Shown: positions 9,169-17,470 of the stretch, in pieces
Numbering within the stretch: position 1 is the stretch's first letter
Layout: every line of letters begins with the position of its first letter
IMG/VR virus record: IMGVR_UViG_3300033183_000058
Coordinates: 1-64,000 of that record
Reading direction: 5' to 3' (one strand)
Origin: a virus
Length of the DNA: 64,000 bases
Notes under the pieces: model-generated
Seen by the model: the letters and a program-made list of their open reading frames with translations, nothing else
The model's database searches: none
Told to the model about the DNA's origin: nothing
Made by a program: the position numbers and the translations under genes

Positions 9169-10510
9169 ACCATTCCTTTAGTTCAGGAAAAGTTTCTGTA
9201 AAGTTTTTATTCCTGCGTTGGTCGTATTGTTCGTAAAAGTTTTTAAAATCACTCAATAATTTTTGTTCTTCAAAAGTGTCCGAGTGCGGTTTGTCTACAA
9301 GTTGTAGGTAATCAATTAATCTATCTATATGATTGTGTTCAAACTCATGTAGCCATTCACCGTAGTTTGTTTTAAATATACCTAGTCTGTTTGCTTGAGC
9401 TATTCTAAACTCTTTGTTTAACACTAACGGTGATTGGAAACTAGGAAAGCGTAAGATGTTTAAGGTAAAGTTAACACTATCTTTGCCATACTGTTCTTTC
9501 CATTTCATTATCTGTCTGAGGAATCTATCTAGTGTAGTCAGGCACAGTGCATTAATGGTGCACATGACATGCAGTCCTCTGAGCCTGCGACTGTCTAGCA
9601 AATACTCTACATTATCTTGCCATACTTGATAGTCTAAACCATCACGAATATATTCTGCTTTAGTTCCACATGCTTCGTTACTAGTATATAGATCTAGTTC
9701 AACTTCTTTGGCTCCTTCTATCAGTCTATCTATCTTTTCTCGATCAAACGATAAGTTTGAATTAATAGCAAGACGTGTTTGACTCTGTCCTCGATTCCTT
9801 TGAAACCATTCTAACAGTTGCCATGTATAACCTGACATTAATGGTTCGCCACCTGTTATTCTAAGTTCTTTGAGTGTCTTGTGTAGATCGGATTCCCACC
9901 ACTTGAAGAAGGCCTCAATGTAAGGATTATGCTGACCATAAGTATACAACTGACTACTGTCGTGAGTATGAGTAAAGTGGTTGCGGCCATCACTAACCAA
10001 GTTGGTATAACTACCTTTGAACTTAATGTCCCTAACCCAACTACTGCTAAAAGCGGGGTTGCAATAACTACAAGCCAACTGGCAAGTCCTATCAAAAGCA
10101 ATTTCCAAAGTTCTAAGTTCAACATCTTGTGTCCATTTAGTATGGTAAGCATCGTCTAACTCCTTGTCCTCATATATAACTGTTTTATAAACTCTATCCG
10201 ATATAGCATCCTTGCCCATATCTTCAATCTTCCAGCAGTATTCGCACCCTTTAGGTCTCTCACCTGCCTGCATCATAGCACGTTCTTTTTTCTTTTGTTC
10301 TGTATTGTGTAATGCTTTTGGATTGCGTTCTACTTCTGTAGTAGTAATCTTGTGTGGTAAAGGATGATGACAACTGGTAGTCATGCCACTGCCTAACCAT
10401 ATGGTAGCGTTATACCATTTGGCCGCACAGAAACTATCACTCTTAATATCAATGACTCTGCGTTTATATTCTAAGTCTGTTTCGTTATGCTTTTTTGGCA
10501 TATTGTTCAC
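9155..10510 (-). CDS. radical SAM protein with variant N-terminal cluster (4)
   Basis: A 451-aa member of the same series but of a different subtype. The radical SAM motif is Cys143, 147 and 150 (TCQLACSYCN), followed by ITGGEPL. The N-terminal module has Cys28 (CAAKWYNATIWL), then a single Cys47 in SCHHPLPHK in place of the Cys-Cys pair, and CEYC at 89-92. His48 and His49 next to Cys47 could take part in metal binding. A motif NPKALHNT is shared with the next gene, so these two form a sister pair. The start could be Met1 or Met4. It overlaps the upstream gene by 26 bases and the downstream one by 14. Confidence 0.87.
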   Translation of the reverse strand: MNNMPKKHNETDLEYKRRVIDIKSDSFCAAKWYNATIWLGSGMTTSCHHPLPHKITTTEVERNPKALHNTEQKKKERAMMQAGERPKGCEYCWKIEDMGKDAISDRVYKTVIYEDKELDDAYHTKWTQDVELRTLEIAFDRTCQLACSYCNPAFSSSWVRDIKFKGSYTNLVSDGRNHFTHTHDSSQLYTYGQHNPYIEAFFKWWESDLHKTLKELRITGGEPLMSGYTWQLLEWFQRNRGQSQTRLAINSNLSFDREKIDRLIEGAKEVELDLYTSNEACGTKAEYIRDGLDYQVWQDNVEYLLDSRRLRGLHVMCTINALCLTTLDRFLRQIMKWKEQYGKDSVNFTLNILRFPSFQSPLVLNKEFRIAQANRLGIFKTNYGEWLHEFEHNHIDRLIDYLQLVDKPHSDTFEEQKLLSDFKNFYEQYDQRRNKNFTETFPELKEWYGKL

Positions 10511-11915
10511 ACTCCTTCCACCATGCAGACATTTCTGGAAATGTCTTTAAAAAGTCAGTGCCTCTCCTTCGATCGTGTTCACTAAAGTATCTATAGAAAT
10601 CTGCTTTTTGTTTATTTTTATAGTTATCATCTAACTGTTGGCCTGATCTCATCCAAGTGATATCTCTGTCAAGTCTTTTTATTTCGTAGTCTTTAAACCC
10701 TTTAAATCTAGTTTCTTCTGTTTCATGCCACTTAACCATCCAGGCCCATAGTCTTTCTAGTTTATCAACATATGGTTCAGGCAGTAAGTCCATACGCATC
10801 CACTCAGGTGTTCTCAATATAGGTGTGTCAAACCACACACGTTGATATGTGTTTGAATGCACTTGTCTAAGTCCGTGTATACCTGCAAACAAGTTTTCAA
10901 CTGATGTAACATTTAAGTTATTCATAGTTATGATAAATGTTATGCTTGAACGTTCTGGCACTTCAAACAAGAACTGATTAACACGTTCCCATAACAGTTT
11001 AAAGTCTAGTCCATCTCTGATATATTCTGCTTGTTCGCCAAACCCGTCCACACTCACATACTGCATAAAGTGTTCTACATTATCATCTGCACATATCTTT
11101 TTAACATAACCTAAATACTTTTGCCATAGTTTTTCATCTACTGAAAAGTTTGAAGTTACATTTAAATGTAAGTCTGGTTTAGGGTTTTCTAAAACATAAT
11201 CAAATACCTTGAAGGTATTCTTGTCCATTAAAGGTTCTCCGCCTGTCATGCGGAAGTGTTTAAGTTCAGGGTAAAGATCAGGCCACCAATCCCAAAACGC
11301 AGTTAGGTATGGATTGTGTTCTCGGAAAGGTATAGGCTTTCTCCTACCCTGAAAATAGTTAGGGTCATTGTGTGGCGTTGATGTTGGCCACGCACCCAAT
11401 TCGTTTGACTCTTTCTCCCACGCTGTAGAGTATTGTGGTGAGCAGTAAGAGCATTTTAAATTACAGTTGTGATTAAAGTTAACTTCTACATAACTTGGTA
11501 TAACATCTTGATCCCAAGGTGCGTTAACTATTTCATTAAATGATTCTGCGGCCCAAGGTTCACCTGAGCGATAGTGCCTGTCGCTGAGTTTACCATTGTC
11601 TTCCATAGTCCAACAGTAACTACATTCTTCTGGGCGTTGCCCTTCTAACATCTGCTTACGTGCAGATTTCTTTTGTGCTGTATTATGTAAGGCACTAGGA
11701 TGAAACTCTAAAGGTTTAACATCTATTTCATGTAAGGGTGGATGGTAGCATGAGTTAGTCATGCCCGTGGTGAGATGTAGGCTAACCTGTTTCCATTTAG
11801 CCAAGCACATACTAGGACTTACTGTGTCTAACTGTTCTTTAGCAACTTCTGCGTCACTTAAGAACTTAGACTTAAAGTCCTTGTTTACTTCATCACCTTT
11901 ATTTTGAATAGACAT
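10485..11915 (-). CDS. radical SAM protein with variant N-terminal cluster (5)
   Basis: A 476-aa radical SAM protein and the closest relative of the gene downstream. The catalytic motif is Cys151, 155 and 158 (NCNLKCSYCS), followed by MTGGEPL. N-terminal cluster residues are Cys37 (CLAKWKQVSL), Cys56 in SCYHPPLHE, and CSYC at 98-101; again one Cys plus His replaces the Cys-Cys pair seen in copies 1-3. The shared PSALHNTAQKK stretch ties it to copy 4. It is the first translated of the five and overlaps the glycosyltransferase-like gene upstream by 17 bases. Duplication and divergence inside the operon is the simplest origin. Confidence 0.87.
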   Translation of the reverse strand: MSIQNKGDEVNKDFKSKFLSDAEVAKEQLDTVSPSMCLAKWKQVSLHLTTGMTNSCYHPPLHEIDVKPLEFHPSALHNTAQKKSARKQMLEGQRPEECSYCWTMEDNGKLSDRHYRSGEPWAAESFNEIVNAPWDQDVIPSYVEVNFNHNCNLKCSYCSPQYSTAWEKESNELGAWPTSTPHNDPNYFQGRRKPIPFREHNPYLTAFWDWWPDLYPELKHFRMTGGEPLMDKNTFKVFDYVLENPKPDLHLNVTSNFSVDEKLWQKYLGYVKKICADDNVEHFMQYVSVDGFGEQAEYIRDGLDFKLLWERVNQFLFEVPERSSITFIITMNNLNVTSVENLFAGIHGLRQVHSNTYQRVWFDTPILRTPEWMRMDLLPEPYVDKLERLWAWMVKWHETEETRFKGFKDYEIKRLDRDITWMRSGQQLDDNYKNKQKADFYRYFSEHDRRRGTDFLKTFPEMSAWWKECEQYAKKA

Positions 11916-12810
11916 CTACTTCTCTTACCATAGGCCCTTGGTTACGCCAATTTGATCTATAGTGTCTTTTGAAAAACTTACTTTGTTCTTGATCTAGTTC
12001 TACCACATCCAGATCTAATCTACTGAGTTCTTTAGCATTCTCTCTTGCTATCTGATCTGGATCTTGTGATTGCATTTCCGTCCATAACTTTTCCAAGTTA
12101 TCAAACCATTGAACTTCTGTATGATCCCACTCACTTAACATAGTCATTAGTGTGCCTTGTCTGGCTCCTGCTATTGCCCATATACCATTTTCAACATCAC
12201 GGCCTACTGTGTGCCATATGTTGAGATTATCTAAGTTACGTTTATGAGCTCTATCTTTAAATTTATTTATTGTTGGTTTATGTCCTCGATCTAAACACAT
12301 CTTAACACCTTCGCGGAATCCTGCACGCCATGCTTGGAAAGGTGTAGCATTAGGGTATGTAACTGAGTAGCAATCGTGCATGGCCCAGTATAAAGGATCA
12401 AAACAAAACTCTACATTAGTATCATCACTACCGTCACTGTTCTCATGTGTTTTCATATTATAGACAAAGTCTTTGGTCCATGAACTAAGTCCACCGTTGC
12501 CATACATTAATCCATTTATATGATTACGAGCTCTCCAACGGAACACTGCCTTTTCATAATCCTCATCTTTGAGTTCTAGTGTAAGATCAAAGAAGTCCGG
12601 GCTAGGCATATTGTCACCATCTATTAGGATAAATCTATCTGTATTACTAGCATCAGCCGCGGCTTTGTGTGCGGCGTCCGATCCTTTAACACCGTCTACA
12701 CGAGTTGCCCATGGAATCATATTTTTAATTTGAACCCAAAACTCTTCCTTTTGTGGTTCATCATAACTTAAGTATATGCAGTCTAAATCTGCTACATCAA
12801 TCTCAGTCAT
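11899..12810 (-). CDS. glycosyltransferase-like protein (GT-A type, DGDN motif)
   Basis: A 303-aa cytoplasmic protein. Near residues 60-66 there is ILIDGDNMP, a DxD-like motif after a hydrophobic strand, as in GT-A glycosyltransferases that bind nucleotide-sugar through a metal ion. Other strong stretches are IYLSYDEP at the start, NGLMYGNGGLSSW, VEFCFDPLYW and AWRAGFREGVK. I recall similar proteins in marine phages annotated as glycosyltransferases, but the match is by motif and fold pattern only. It overlaps the downstream radical SAM gene by 17 bases and the upstream small gene by 8. It could attach a sugar to the molecule handled by the radical SAM enzymes. Confidence 0.65.
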   Translation of the reverse strand: MTEIDVADLDCIYLSYDEPQKEEFWVQIKNMIPWATRVDGVKGSDAAHKAAADASNTDRFILIDGDNMPSPDFFDLTLELKDEDYEKAVFRWRARNHINGLMYGNGGLSSWTKDFVYNMKTHENSDGSDDTNVEFCFDPLYWAMHDCYSVTYPNATPFQAWRAGFREGVKMCLDRGHKPTINKFKDRAHKRNLDNLNIWHTVGRDVENGIWAIAGARQGTLMTMLSEWDHTEVQWFDNLEKLWTEMQSQDPDQIARENAKELSRLDLDVVELDQEQSKFFKRHYRSNWRNQGPMVREVDVYSK

Positions 12811-13129
12811 AGTATTTTACTTTCCATTTCTGCCCTTGTCCTATTATAGTAATGTCATCAACTAGTGTTTCTGTCCCCTCATCACTAGGAACAAGTTTAC
12901 GATACTGCGTAATCTTATTTGGATTTACCAGTTTACCGTTTTCAACTTTAACATCAACTCTACCTTCAAAAAACTCTTGCTTAGTGACAACAATATAACT
13001 ACCTTCTAGCTCTTGTCTTGAATATTCCTTAGGAGTTCCGTCCTCATTATAGTATAAACGATATTCATCTGATTGCTCTTGCCTTTTAACAGGCTGTCTA
13101 TTTTTAATTACTTCCCAAAAGGCTGTCAT
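12803..13129 (-). CDS. small unknown protein (108 aa)
   Basis: A 108-aa acidic/basic mixed protein of unknown family, predicted to be mainly beta (YRLYYNEDGTPKEYS, YIVVTKQEFFEG, GQKWKVKYYD). The start WEVIKNRQPVKRQ looks like an exposed tail. No cysteine cluster, membrane segment or catalytic motif is seen. It overlaps the two glycosyltransferase-like genes on either side by 8 and 26 bases, so it is clearly translated as part of the operon. A small accessory or structural partner for its neighbours is possible. Confidence 0.7.
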   Translation of the reverse strand: MTAFWEVIKNRQPVKRQEQSDEYRLYYNEDGTPKEYSRQELEGSYIVVTKQEFFEGRVDVKVENGKLVNPNKITQYRKLVPSDEGTETLVDDITIIGQGQKWKVKYYD

Positions 13130-13895
13130 AATGTTTCTCTAACACATCAGCAAAAGATTTGACTTGATAGTGTGTAGGTATTTGTTGTTGTATAGTCTGT
13201 ATACGAAGTCCGCAATCTGTTAACTCCCACACAAGTTCTTTTGTCCAGTCTTCACCATGACAAAAATTTATCTTGCCTTTCATGTGTGCAAACTGTGGAT
13301 ATGTGCTAGGTAGTAGGAAGTTTTCTCTACCTAGTAACACTATAGCTAATGCGTATACTGTATCAGTGTCTGGTTCAGATTGATCCCAATTACGCAATTT
13401 AACTTGATCCCAATTATCAAATAGTTCTCTACATGTTACAAAGAACTTAGCGGCTAATTCACTTCGTCTCCAATATGTTATTGCGTTATACACATCAGGT
13501 AGTTTGTTGTCATCTAAATGACGTCTATAGGTTCTATCTGTAGTCTTGTGCCCATAAAAGTTTCTAGTGCCTTGTGCTATAAACACATCACGTTTTTCGA
13601 CCATAGCCCACCAATGCTCTATTGAACCATTAAGAATCATATCTGCTTCTAGTTTAATAGTCTGACGAAAAGGTGTTGCTTCAAATATCTGCCAGTCATT
13701 TTTTAATCCGCCTTGGTCACCATAAGGTAAAGGTATTTCATAATCAAATATAGGATCTTGACAATCACCTACAACTGCTACTTTGGCTTTGGGCATAAAG
13801 TATTTTATTGACTTTGCAAGAGCTCTAGCACACGGGTGATATGTGTCGCCTTGTGCTACAATTAAATAACCTTGTTCTGCTTTAACTGCCTGCAC
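13104..13895 (-). CDS. glycosyltransferase-like protein (GT8-like)
   Basis: A 263-aa protein with the N-terminal pattern of GT-A transferases: a first strand (GYLIVAQGDTYHPCARALAK), a second (VAVVGD), then IKLEADMILNG near 80-90 with the acidic EAD in the DxD position after a hydrophobic strand. NWDQSEPDTD and ALAIVLLGRENF further on resemble the acceptor half of GT8-like enzymes. No signal peptide. It overlaps the downstream small gene by 26 bases and the related upstream gene by 14. It is similar in layout to the next gene, and the two may be diverged paralogues. The sugar donor and acceptor cannot be told. Confidence 0.6.
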   Translation of the reverse strand: MQAVKAEQGYLIVAQGDTYHPCARALAKSIKYFMPKAKVAVVGDCQDPIFDYEIPLPYGDQGGLKNDWQIFEATPFRQTIKLEADMILNGSIEHWWAMVEKRDVFIAQGTRNFYGHKTTDRTYRRHLDDNKLPDVYNAITYWRRSELAAKFFVTCRELFDNWDQVKLRNWDQSEPDTDTVYALAIVLLGRENFLLPSTYPQFAHMKGKINFCHGEDWTKELVWELTDCGLRIQTIQQQIPTHYQVKSFADVLEKHYDSLLGSN

Positions 13896-14652
13896 AGATC
13901 GCCTCCATTGATTGTTTATTCATTACGTGAATATCTAAACCTTTAATATTTTGTATTACCGCTTTTTGTTGTAGGTATGTTATGTAAGATAAAACAAATG
14001 TATTTTCCTTCTCTCCAGATCTAACATCAACATCAGTGGTTGCTGTAACTAGTGGCCAAGGAATCGAATATTTGCTAGATTCTACATGTCCACCTAATAG
14101 GCCAAGTGCTATTGAAAATGCCCAATCATTACGAAAAGTCTTGCTGTCAAACTTATATAAAAATCCATAGTGTTTCCAATCTCGTTTGATCATCTCAACT
14201 GTGTCAAATACTTCTTTAGCAAAATTAGATCTATTAAAATACATCACTGTGGCCCAACGACTGGGAAACTTATGCTCACCAAATCTATCTAGTGCTATGA
14301 ACTCTGCTCTCCTTGTTACATCTGTTGCTGTCTGATGAATCATAAAATCTTTGTCTGCGTCAAACAATAAATTTAATATTTCACTGTTAACAATGTAGTC
14401 AACATCTAGCACTATTGTTTCATCATAAGGACTATGATCCCAAGCACGATTGCGACTAGCATTATACCATAACTCTCCACCTTGGGTAGCATTGAATACT
14501 CTGGTGCCACCCAGTTCAGCATCATCTTGGTTTGATATAATTGTTGTGGGTAGACCTAAGTATCTTTCAATACGTTCAGCAGACCATTTGGCCATAGAAA
14601 GATAATCCGTGGTGCCATTGTTAAATGCGTAGAGTAATACTCCTCGACTCAT
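13882..14652 (-). CDS. glycosyltransferase-like protein (GT-A type, DVDY motif)
   Basis: A 256-aa protein beginning with a Rossmann-like strand (GVLLYAFNN) followed by TTIISNQDD, then ETIVLDVDYIVN near 79-90, a clear DxD-type motif. Later parts include AFSIALGLLGG, comparable to ALAIVLLGRE in the adjacent 263-aa protein. This supports two related GT-A proteins side by side. It overlaps the gene upstream by 4 bases and the one downstream by 14. Similar proteins appear in marine T4-like phages, where they may glycosylate host or virion components; this is inference. Confidence 0.62.
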   Translation of the reverse strand: MSRGVLLYAFNNGTTDYLSMAKWSAERIERYLGLPTTIISNQDDAELGGTRVFNATQGGELWYNASRNRAWDHSPYDETIVLDVDYIVNSEILNLLFDADKDFMIHQTATDVTRRAEFIALDRFGEHKFPSRWATVMYFNRSNFAKEVFDTVEMIKRDWKHYGFLYKFDSKTFRNDWAFSIALGLLGGHVESSKYSIPWPLVTATTDVDVRSGEKENTFVLSYITYLQQKAVIQNIKGLDIHVMNKQSMEAICAGS

Positions 14653-14948
14653 CGTTGTCTCGATTGTTCTGCTAGTTCAACACTCCAAGCATTTAACTGT
14701 TCTTGATGTCTCTGCTTGGCCTCTTTGAGTAAGGATGGTCTATCAACTTCTGTGGGATTATTAAATTCATCAAGTATGACCACAGTGTCTGTGTCAAATG
14801 ATGATAATAGGACTATTAGATCTGCACCTGCACGGAACATGCCGCCTTGGTGTGCGAATAGTAGTTTTGCTTCGTATTTTTCACGCAAGACCTGTTTAGC
14901 GGCCTCGTGATCAAAACGAGCTTTGATCTTTTTGCTGATTGTATCCAT
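14649..14948 (-). CDS. small conserved phage protein (99 aa)
   Basis: A 99-aa protein, probably helix-strand-helix: an N-terminal basic helix (ISKKIKARFDHEAAKQVL), a central TVVILDEFNNPTEV strand pair and a C-terminal amphipathic helix rich in Gln and Glu. I have an impression of relatives in marine T4-like phages but no function. It is the first gene after the terminator at 14983-15006 and the first of the long overlapping operon. A TATAAT box lies only 5 bases upstream of its ATG, so either the transcript is nearly leaderless here or the motif is fortuitous. Confidence that it is a real gene is good. Confidence 0.75.
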   Translation of the reverse strand: MDTISKKIKARFDHEAAKQVLREKYEAKLLFAHQGGMFRAGADLIVLLSSFDTDTVVILDEFNNPTEVDRPSLLKEAKQRHQEQLNAWSVELAEQSRQR

Positions 14949-14953
14949 ACCTT

Positions 14954-14962
14954 ATTATAACA
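14954..14962 (-). promoter_or_regulatory. possible extended -10 promoter for the accessory operon
   Basis: On the minus strand the sequence reads TGTTATAAT, a perfect -10 with the TGn extension. No good -35 lies upstream, which overlaps the terminator of the preceding gene. The -10 ends 5 bases before the ATG of the first operon gene, so transcripts would start at about the start codon. It is the only promoter-like site between the terminator and the 14.8-kb operon. Confidence 0.35.
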
Positions 14963-14982
14963 CATACTTATCAGACAAAAAG

Positions 14983-15006
14983 AAAGGCACCTAAAAAAGT
15001 GCCTTT
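14983..15006 (-). terminator. factor-independent terminator after the fibre gene
   Basis: On the minus strand an 8-bp stem AAAGGCAC / GTGCCTTT with an 8-base loop is followed by CTTTTTG. It lies 20 bases after the stop of the 335-aa fibre-like gene and separates the structural operon from the accessory operon. Confidence 0.85.
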
Positions 15007-15025
15007 CAATTCTACCAAAAACTTA

Positions 15026-16033
15026 TTATAATGCTTCTTGTGTTGATATTGTTGGTGTTCCCCATGCCGCACTTGTTAAGTAAGTTGAGCTTGGGTAGAT
15101 AAAGTTAACATTTGATGTTAATGTTCCATTAACGATATCTAATGAAGCAGGGTTTGTGCCCGGTGTTGGGTAAGTTGGGTTACCTGTGTCAGCCGCCGCA
15201 TCAACAAAAGTTGTTCTAATGTCAATGTAGGTTGCTGAGCCAGCCGCCGCATTAGTAAATGCTTCAATCTTAATATAGTTTGCTGTGTATGGTGCTGTGT
15301 CAGCATACTTAATGATTAATTGTGTTGCTGAAGTTGTTAGGTCATATACATCAACTGTTGCTTTTGATGAACCTCCACCACCTGCACCACCACCAACCTG
15401 TGTAACACCTGTTAGTGCCTGTGAGTTAACAGTGTGGCTAGTTGAGCCTGATAAGTAGATTGTGCCCATCTTAGAGCATAAATCTGTCCATTCAGTGTTC
15501 TTGTTGCTTGATGTGCCACCTGAACGTGAATATGTCATTCTGATCAAACCACCTGCATTAAAGAAGTATCTTAATGCGTTTGCTGATGCAAATGTCACAC
15601 GCTGTGTGGTGTTAACTGAAGTCGTCCAGTTTGATGTTCTTGACGAAGCACCGCTGGTTGTCACGGTCGAACCCGAAGCCGCCGCATCCAATCTTGATGT
15701 TGTTATGGTTGCTAAGTCAGTGGCCACTGTTGCCAGTGCTGTAATAGTGTCACCAGCTGATAAACTTGTATAGTTAGTCACTGTTGAACCTTGGTGCGCC
15801 GCAATATTTTCAATTCTTGATAAGAAGTTGTCCCATTGTGTCGCTGTAATTGTTGATCCTGCTGATACTGAACTTAGTGTTGAGCCTGTCTCACCGTAAC
15901 CTTTGTCAAGTGTTCCAGCACCCCATAACGTGTTAACGTTGTTTACACTATTGTCGCCAGTGCCAGCCGCATTACCTGTGACAAACGTATTATATTCGTC
16001 GTCTAGTATTGTATCGCCTGCTGTATATGCCAT
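15026..16033 (-). CDS. fibre-like virion structural protein (335 aa)
   Basis: A 335-aa protein rich in Thr, Ser, Ala and Gly, typical of phage fibre or decoration proteins. It starts MAYTAGDTILDDEYN, has a helical stretch (TQWDNFLSRIENIAAHQG) that could trimerise, and a conserved-looking block FFNAGGLIRMTYSRSGG followed by a glycine stretch near 225. Its C-terminal half is mostly beta. It is the last gene of the baseplate/fibre operon, directly before a terminator. It is likely a late virion protein near the tail tip or a fibre; the exact role is not visible. Confidence 0.75.
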   Translation of the reverse strand: MAYTAGDTILDDEYNTFVTGNAAGTGDNSVNNVNTLWGAGTLDKGYGETGSTLSSVSAGSTITATQWDNFLSRIENIAAHQGSTVTNYTSLSAGDTITALATVATDLATITTSRLDAAASGSTVTTSGASSRTSNWTTSVNTTQRVTFASANALRYFFNAGGLIRMTYSRSGGTSSNKNTEWTDLCSKMGTIYLSGSTSHTVNSQALTGVTQVGGGAGGGGSSKATVDVYDLTTSATQLIIKYADTAPYTANYIKIEAFTNAAAGSATYIDIRTTFVDAAADTGNPTYPTPGTNPASLDIVNGTLTSNVNFIYPSSTYLTSAAWGTPTISTQEAL

Positions 16034-16060
16034 TTGTTATGTTCCTCTATATTACTTATA

Positions 16061-17413
16061 TTAGTGAGATACTGTGACAACTGCTAACACAGTGCCTTCT
16101 TCACTTGATGTTTTAGTTTCTAGTGCTCTGCCAATAACGTTAAATGGCGTAATTTCATCTGCTAAAGCCGCCTTTGCTTTACCATTACCTGCTGATACTA
16201 GTCTATCACCTTTGTTCACTGTGCCAATAACTCTCACAGGAACTCGACCGTTCATAGCGATTGGTGGGTGAGTTTCGTTATTACCTGCACCTGAGTTCAT
16301 TAAGTAAGCCGCCGCTGTTGATATAACACCGAACACTTGATCACTTAATGCATCTTGTGCCATTGTAATTTCTTTTACACCGCCTAGTTCTACAACTGTG
16401 CCTGCTGGATATACTGTGTCTGCTTCAAATCTTTCAGCCAAGTCAGAGTATTCAGCGGCCGACGCTGTTCCGTTAAAGTTAACAGCATATACGTTGTTAT
16501 ACTGTAAACTTGTAGTGCCTAAGTCAATAGTTGCGTTAGCACCTGGATTCATTGCTGAAGTAGCGCCATCAAAGTTAACAACAGTTGTTGTTGAACCACC
16601 ATCGTTGACTTTAATTGAAATATCACCGTCTTGTGTTTGGTTTGCAATAGAGATATCAGTGCCGGATACGCTTACTCTGAAGTCACTGTCTACACCAACT
16701 GCTAGACCTGTGTCATTTAACACGCCTAATGTGCCTGATGTTGTGTCGTTTGCAATAGCACTTAAGAAGTCTGTTGAATCTAAACTATCTAATGTTTGTG
16801 CGTTTGTAGCATTACCTTTAAACACAGCATTTGAAACTGATGAGCTTAATTGTATACCTGGGCCAATTGTTGCAAAACCAGTGATGGCTGTTCCTGGTGT
16901 AAATGTTGCGTCTTTAGATACTGTTGCTACAATATCATCTTCAACATACATTTTAACAACAACGTGGTCAACTGCTACGTTATCTTCTACAGTGTCAACA
17001 ATAGCACCTGAAGTTCCTGTGCCTGCTGTAAATGAAGGACCAACTAAAATAAATGCTGAACCATCATATACTTTTAACTGTGCATTTGCTGAGTCAAACC
17101 ATAAGTCACCAGCAACGTTTGATGTTGGTTGTGTAGCAGAACTTGTAGCTGAACCTAGGTTCTTAAATGTTGTTCCGTTATAAACTTTTAATAATGAATT
17201 TGATTTATCAAACCATAGTTGACCTGTTAATGGGTCACTTGGTGCTGTTGTATTAGCACCGCTTTCAAGTAGTTTCACTACGTTTTCGTTTAAGAACTCG
17301 CCGTAACCAGCGTAGTTCTTACCTACTAGTGTAAGTGAACTATCAGTATTGATAGTGCCGTCTGCGACTGTGGCAAAGATCGTTCCATCAGTTAAATTAA
17401 TTGTATAAGCCAT
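16061..17413 (-). CDS. tail-fibre-like protein with chaperone-like C-terminus
   Basis: A 450-aa protein. The N-terminal 120 residues carry two copies of an LWFD repeat (GQLWFDKSNSLLKVYNGTTF and GDLWFDSANAQLKVYDGSAF), a common marine-phage fibre element. The middle is beta-rich. The C-terminal 140 residues (EYSDLAERFEAD, GTVVELGG, VFGVIS, GRVPVRVIGTVNKGDRLV) resemble the intramolecular-chaperone/peptidase_G2-like ends of phage fibres, which help trimer folding and may cut themselves off. Whether cleavage occurs is not known. A late promoter-like GATAAATA lies 29 bases upstream of its start. Confidence 0.75.
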   Translation of the reverse strand: MAYTINLTDGTIFATVADGTINTDSSLTLVGKNYAGYGEFLNENVVKLLESGANTTAPSDPLTGQLWFDKSNSLLKVYNGTTFKNLGSATSSATQPTSNVAGDLWFDSANAQLKVYDGSAFILVGPSFTAGTGTSGAIVDTVEDNVAVDHVVVKMYVEDDIVATVSKDATFTPGTAITGFATIGPGIQLSSSVSNAVFKGNATNAQTLDSLDSTDFLSAIANDTTSGTLGVLNDTGLAVGVDSDFRVSVSGTDISIANQTQDGDISIKVNDGGSTTTVVNFDGATSAMNPGANATIDLGTTSLQYNNVYAVNFNGTASAAEYSDLAERFEADTVYPAGTVVELGGVKEITMAQDALSDQVFGVISTAAAYLMNSGAGNNETHPPIAMNGRVPVRVIGTVNKGDRLVSAGNGKAKAALADEITPFNVIGRALETKTSSEEGTVLAVVTVSH

Positions 17414-17441
17414 CTCTTATTACTCCGTATCCTTATTGTAT

Positions 17442-17449
17442 TATTTATC
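17442..17449 (-). promoter_or_regulatory. T4-like late promoter
   Basis: Minus-strand GATAAATA, one change from the T4 late -10 element TATAAATA that is read by a gp55-type sigma factor. It lies 29 bases before the fibre gene start at 17413. Confidence 0.55.
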
Positions 17450-17470
17450 AGACCTATTAACTAAGCACAT

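Noticed and set aside
9856-10152. 98-codon frame with several hydrophobic stretches inside radical SAM copy 4
   Set aside because: It lies wholly within the real gene in another frame, with no ribosome site of its own; the hydrophobic look is due to frame-shifted codons.
16398-17183. 261-codon plus-strand open frame opposite the fibre gene
   Set aside because: It is an antisense shadow of a low-complexity fibre gene, with Pro/Val/Ser bias, no ribosome site and no recognisable domain.
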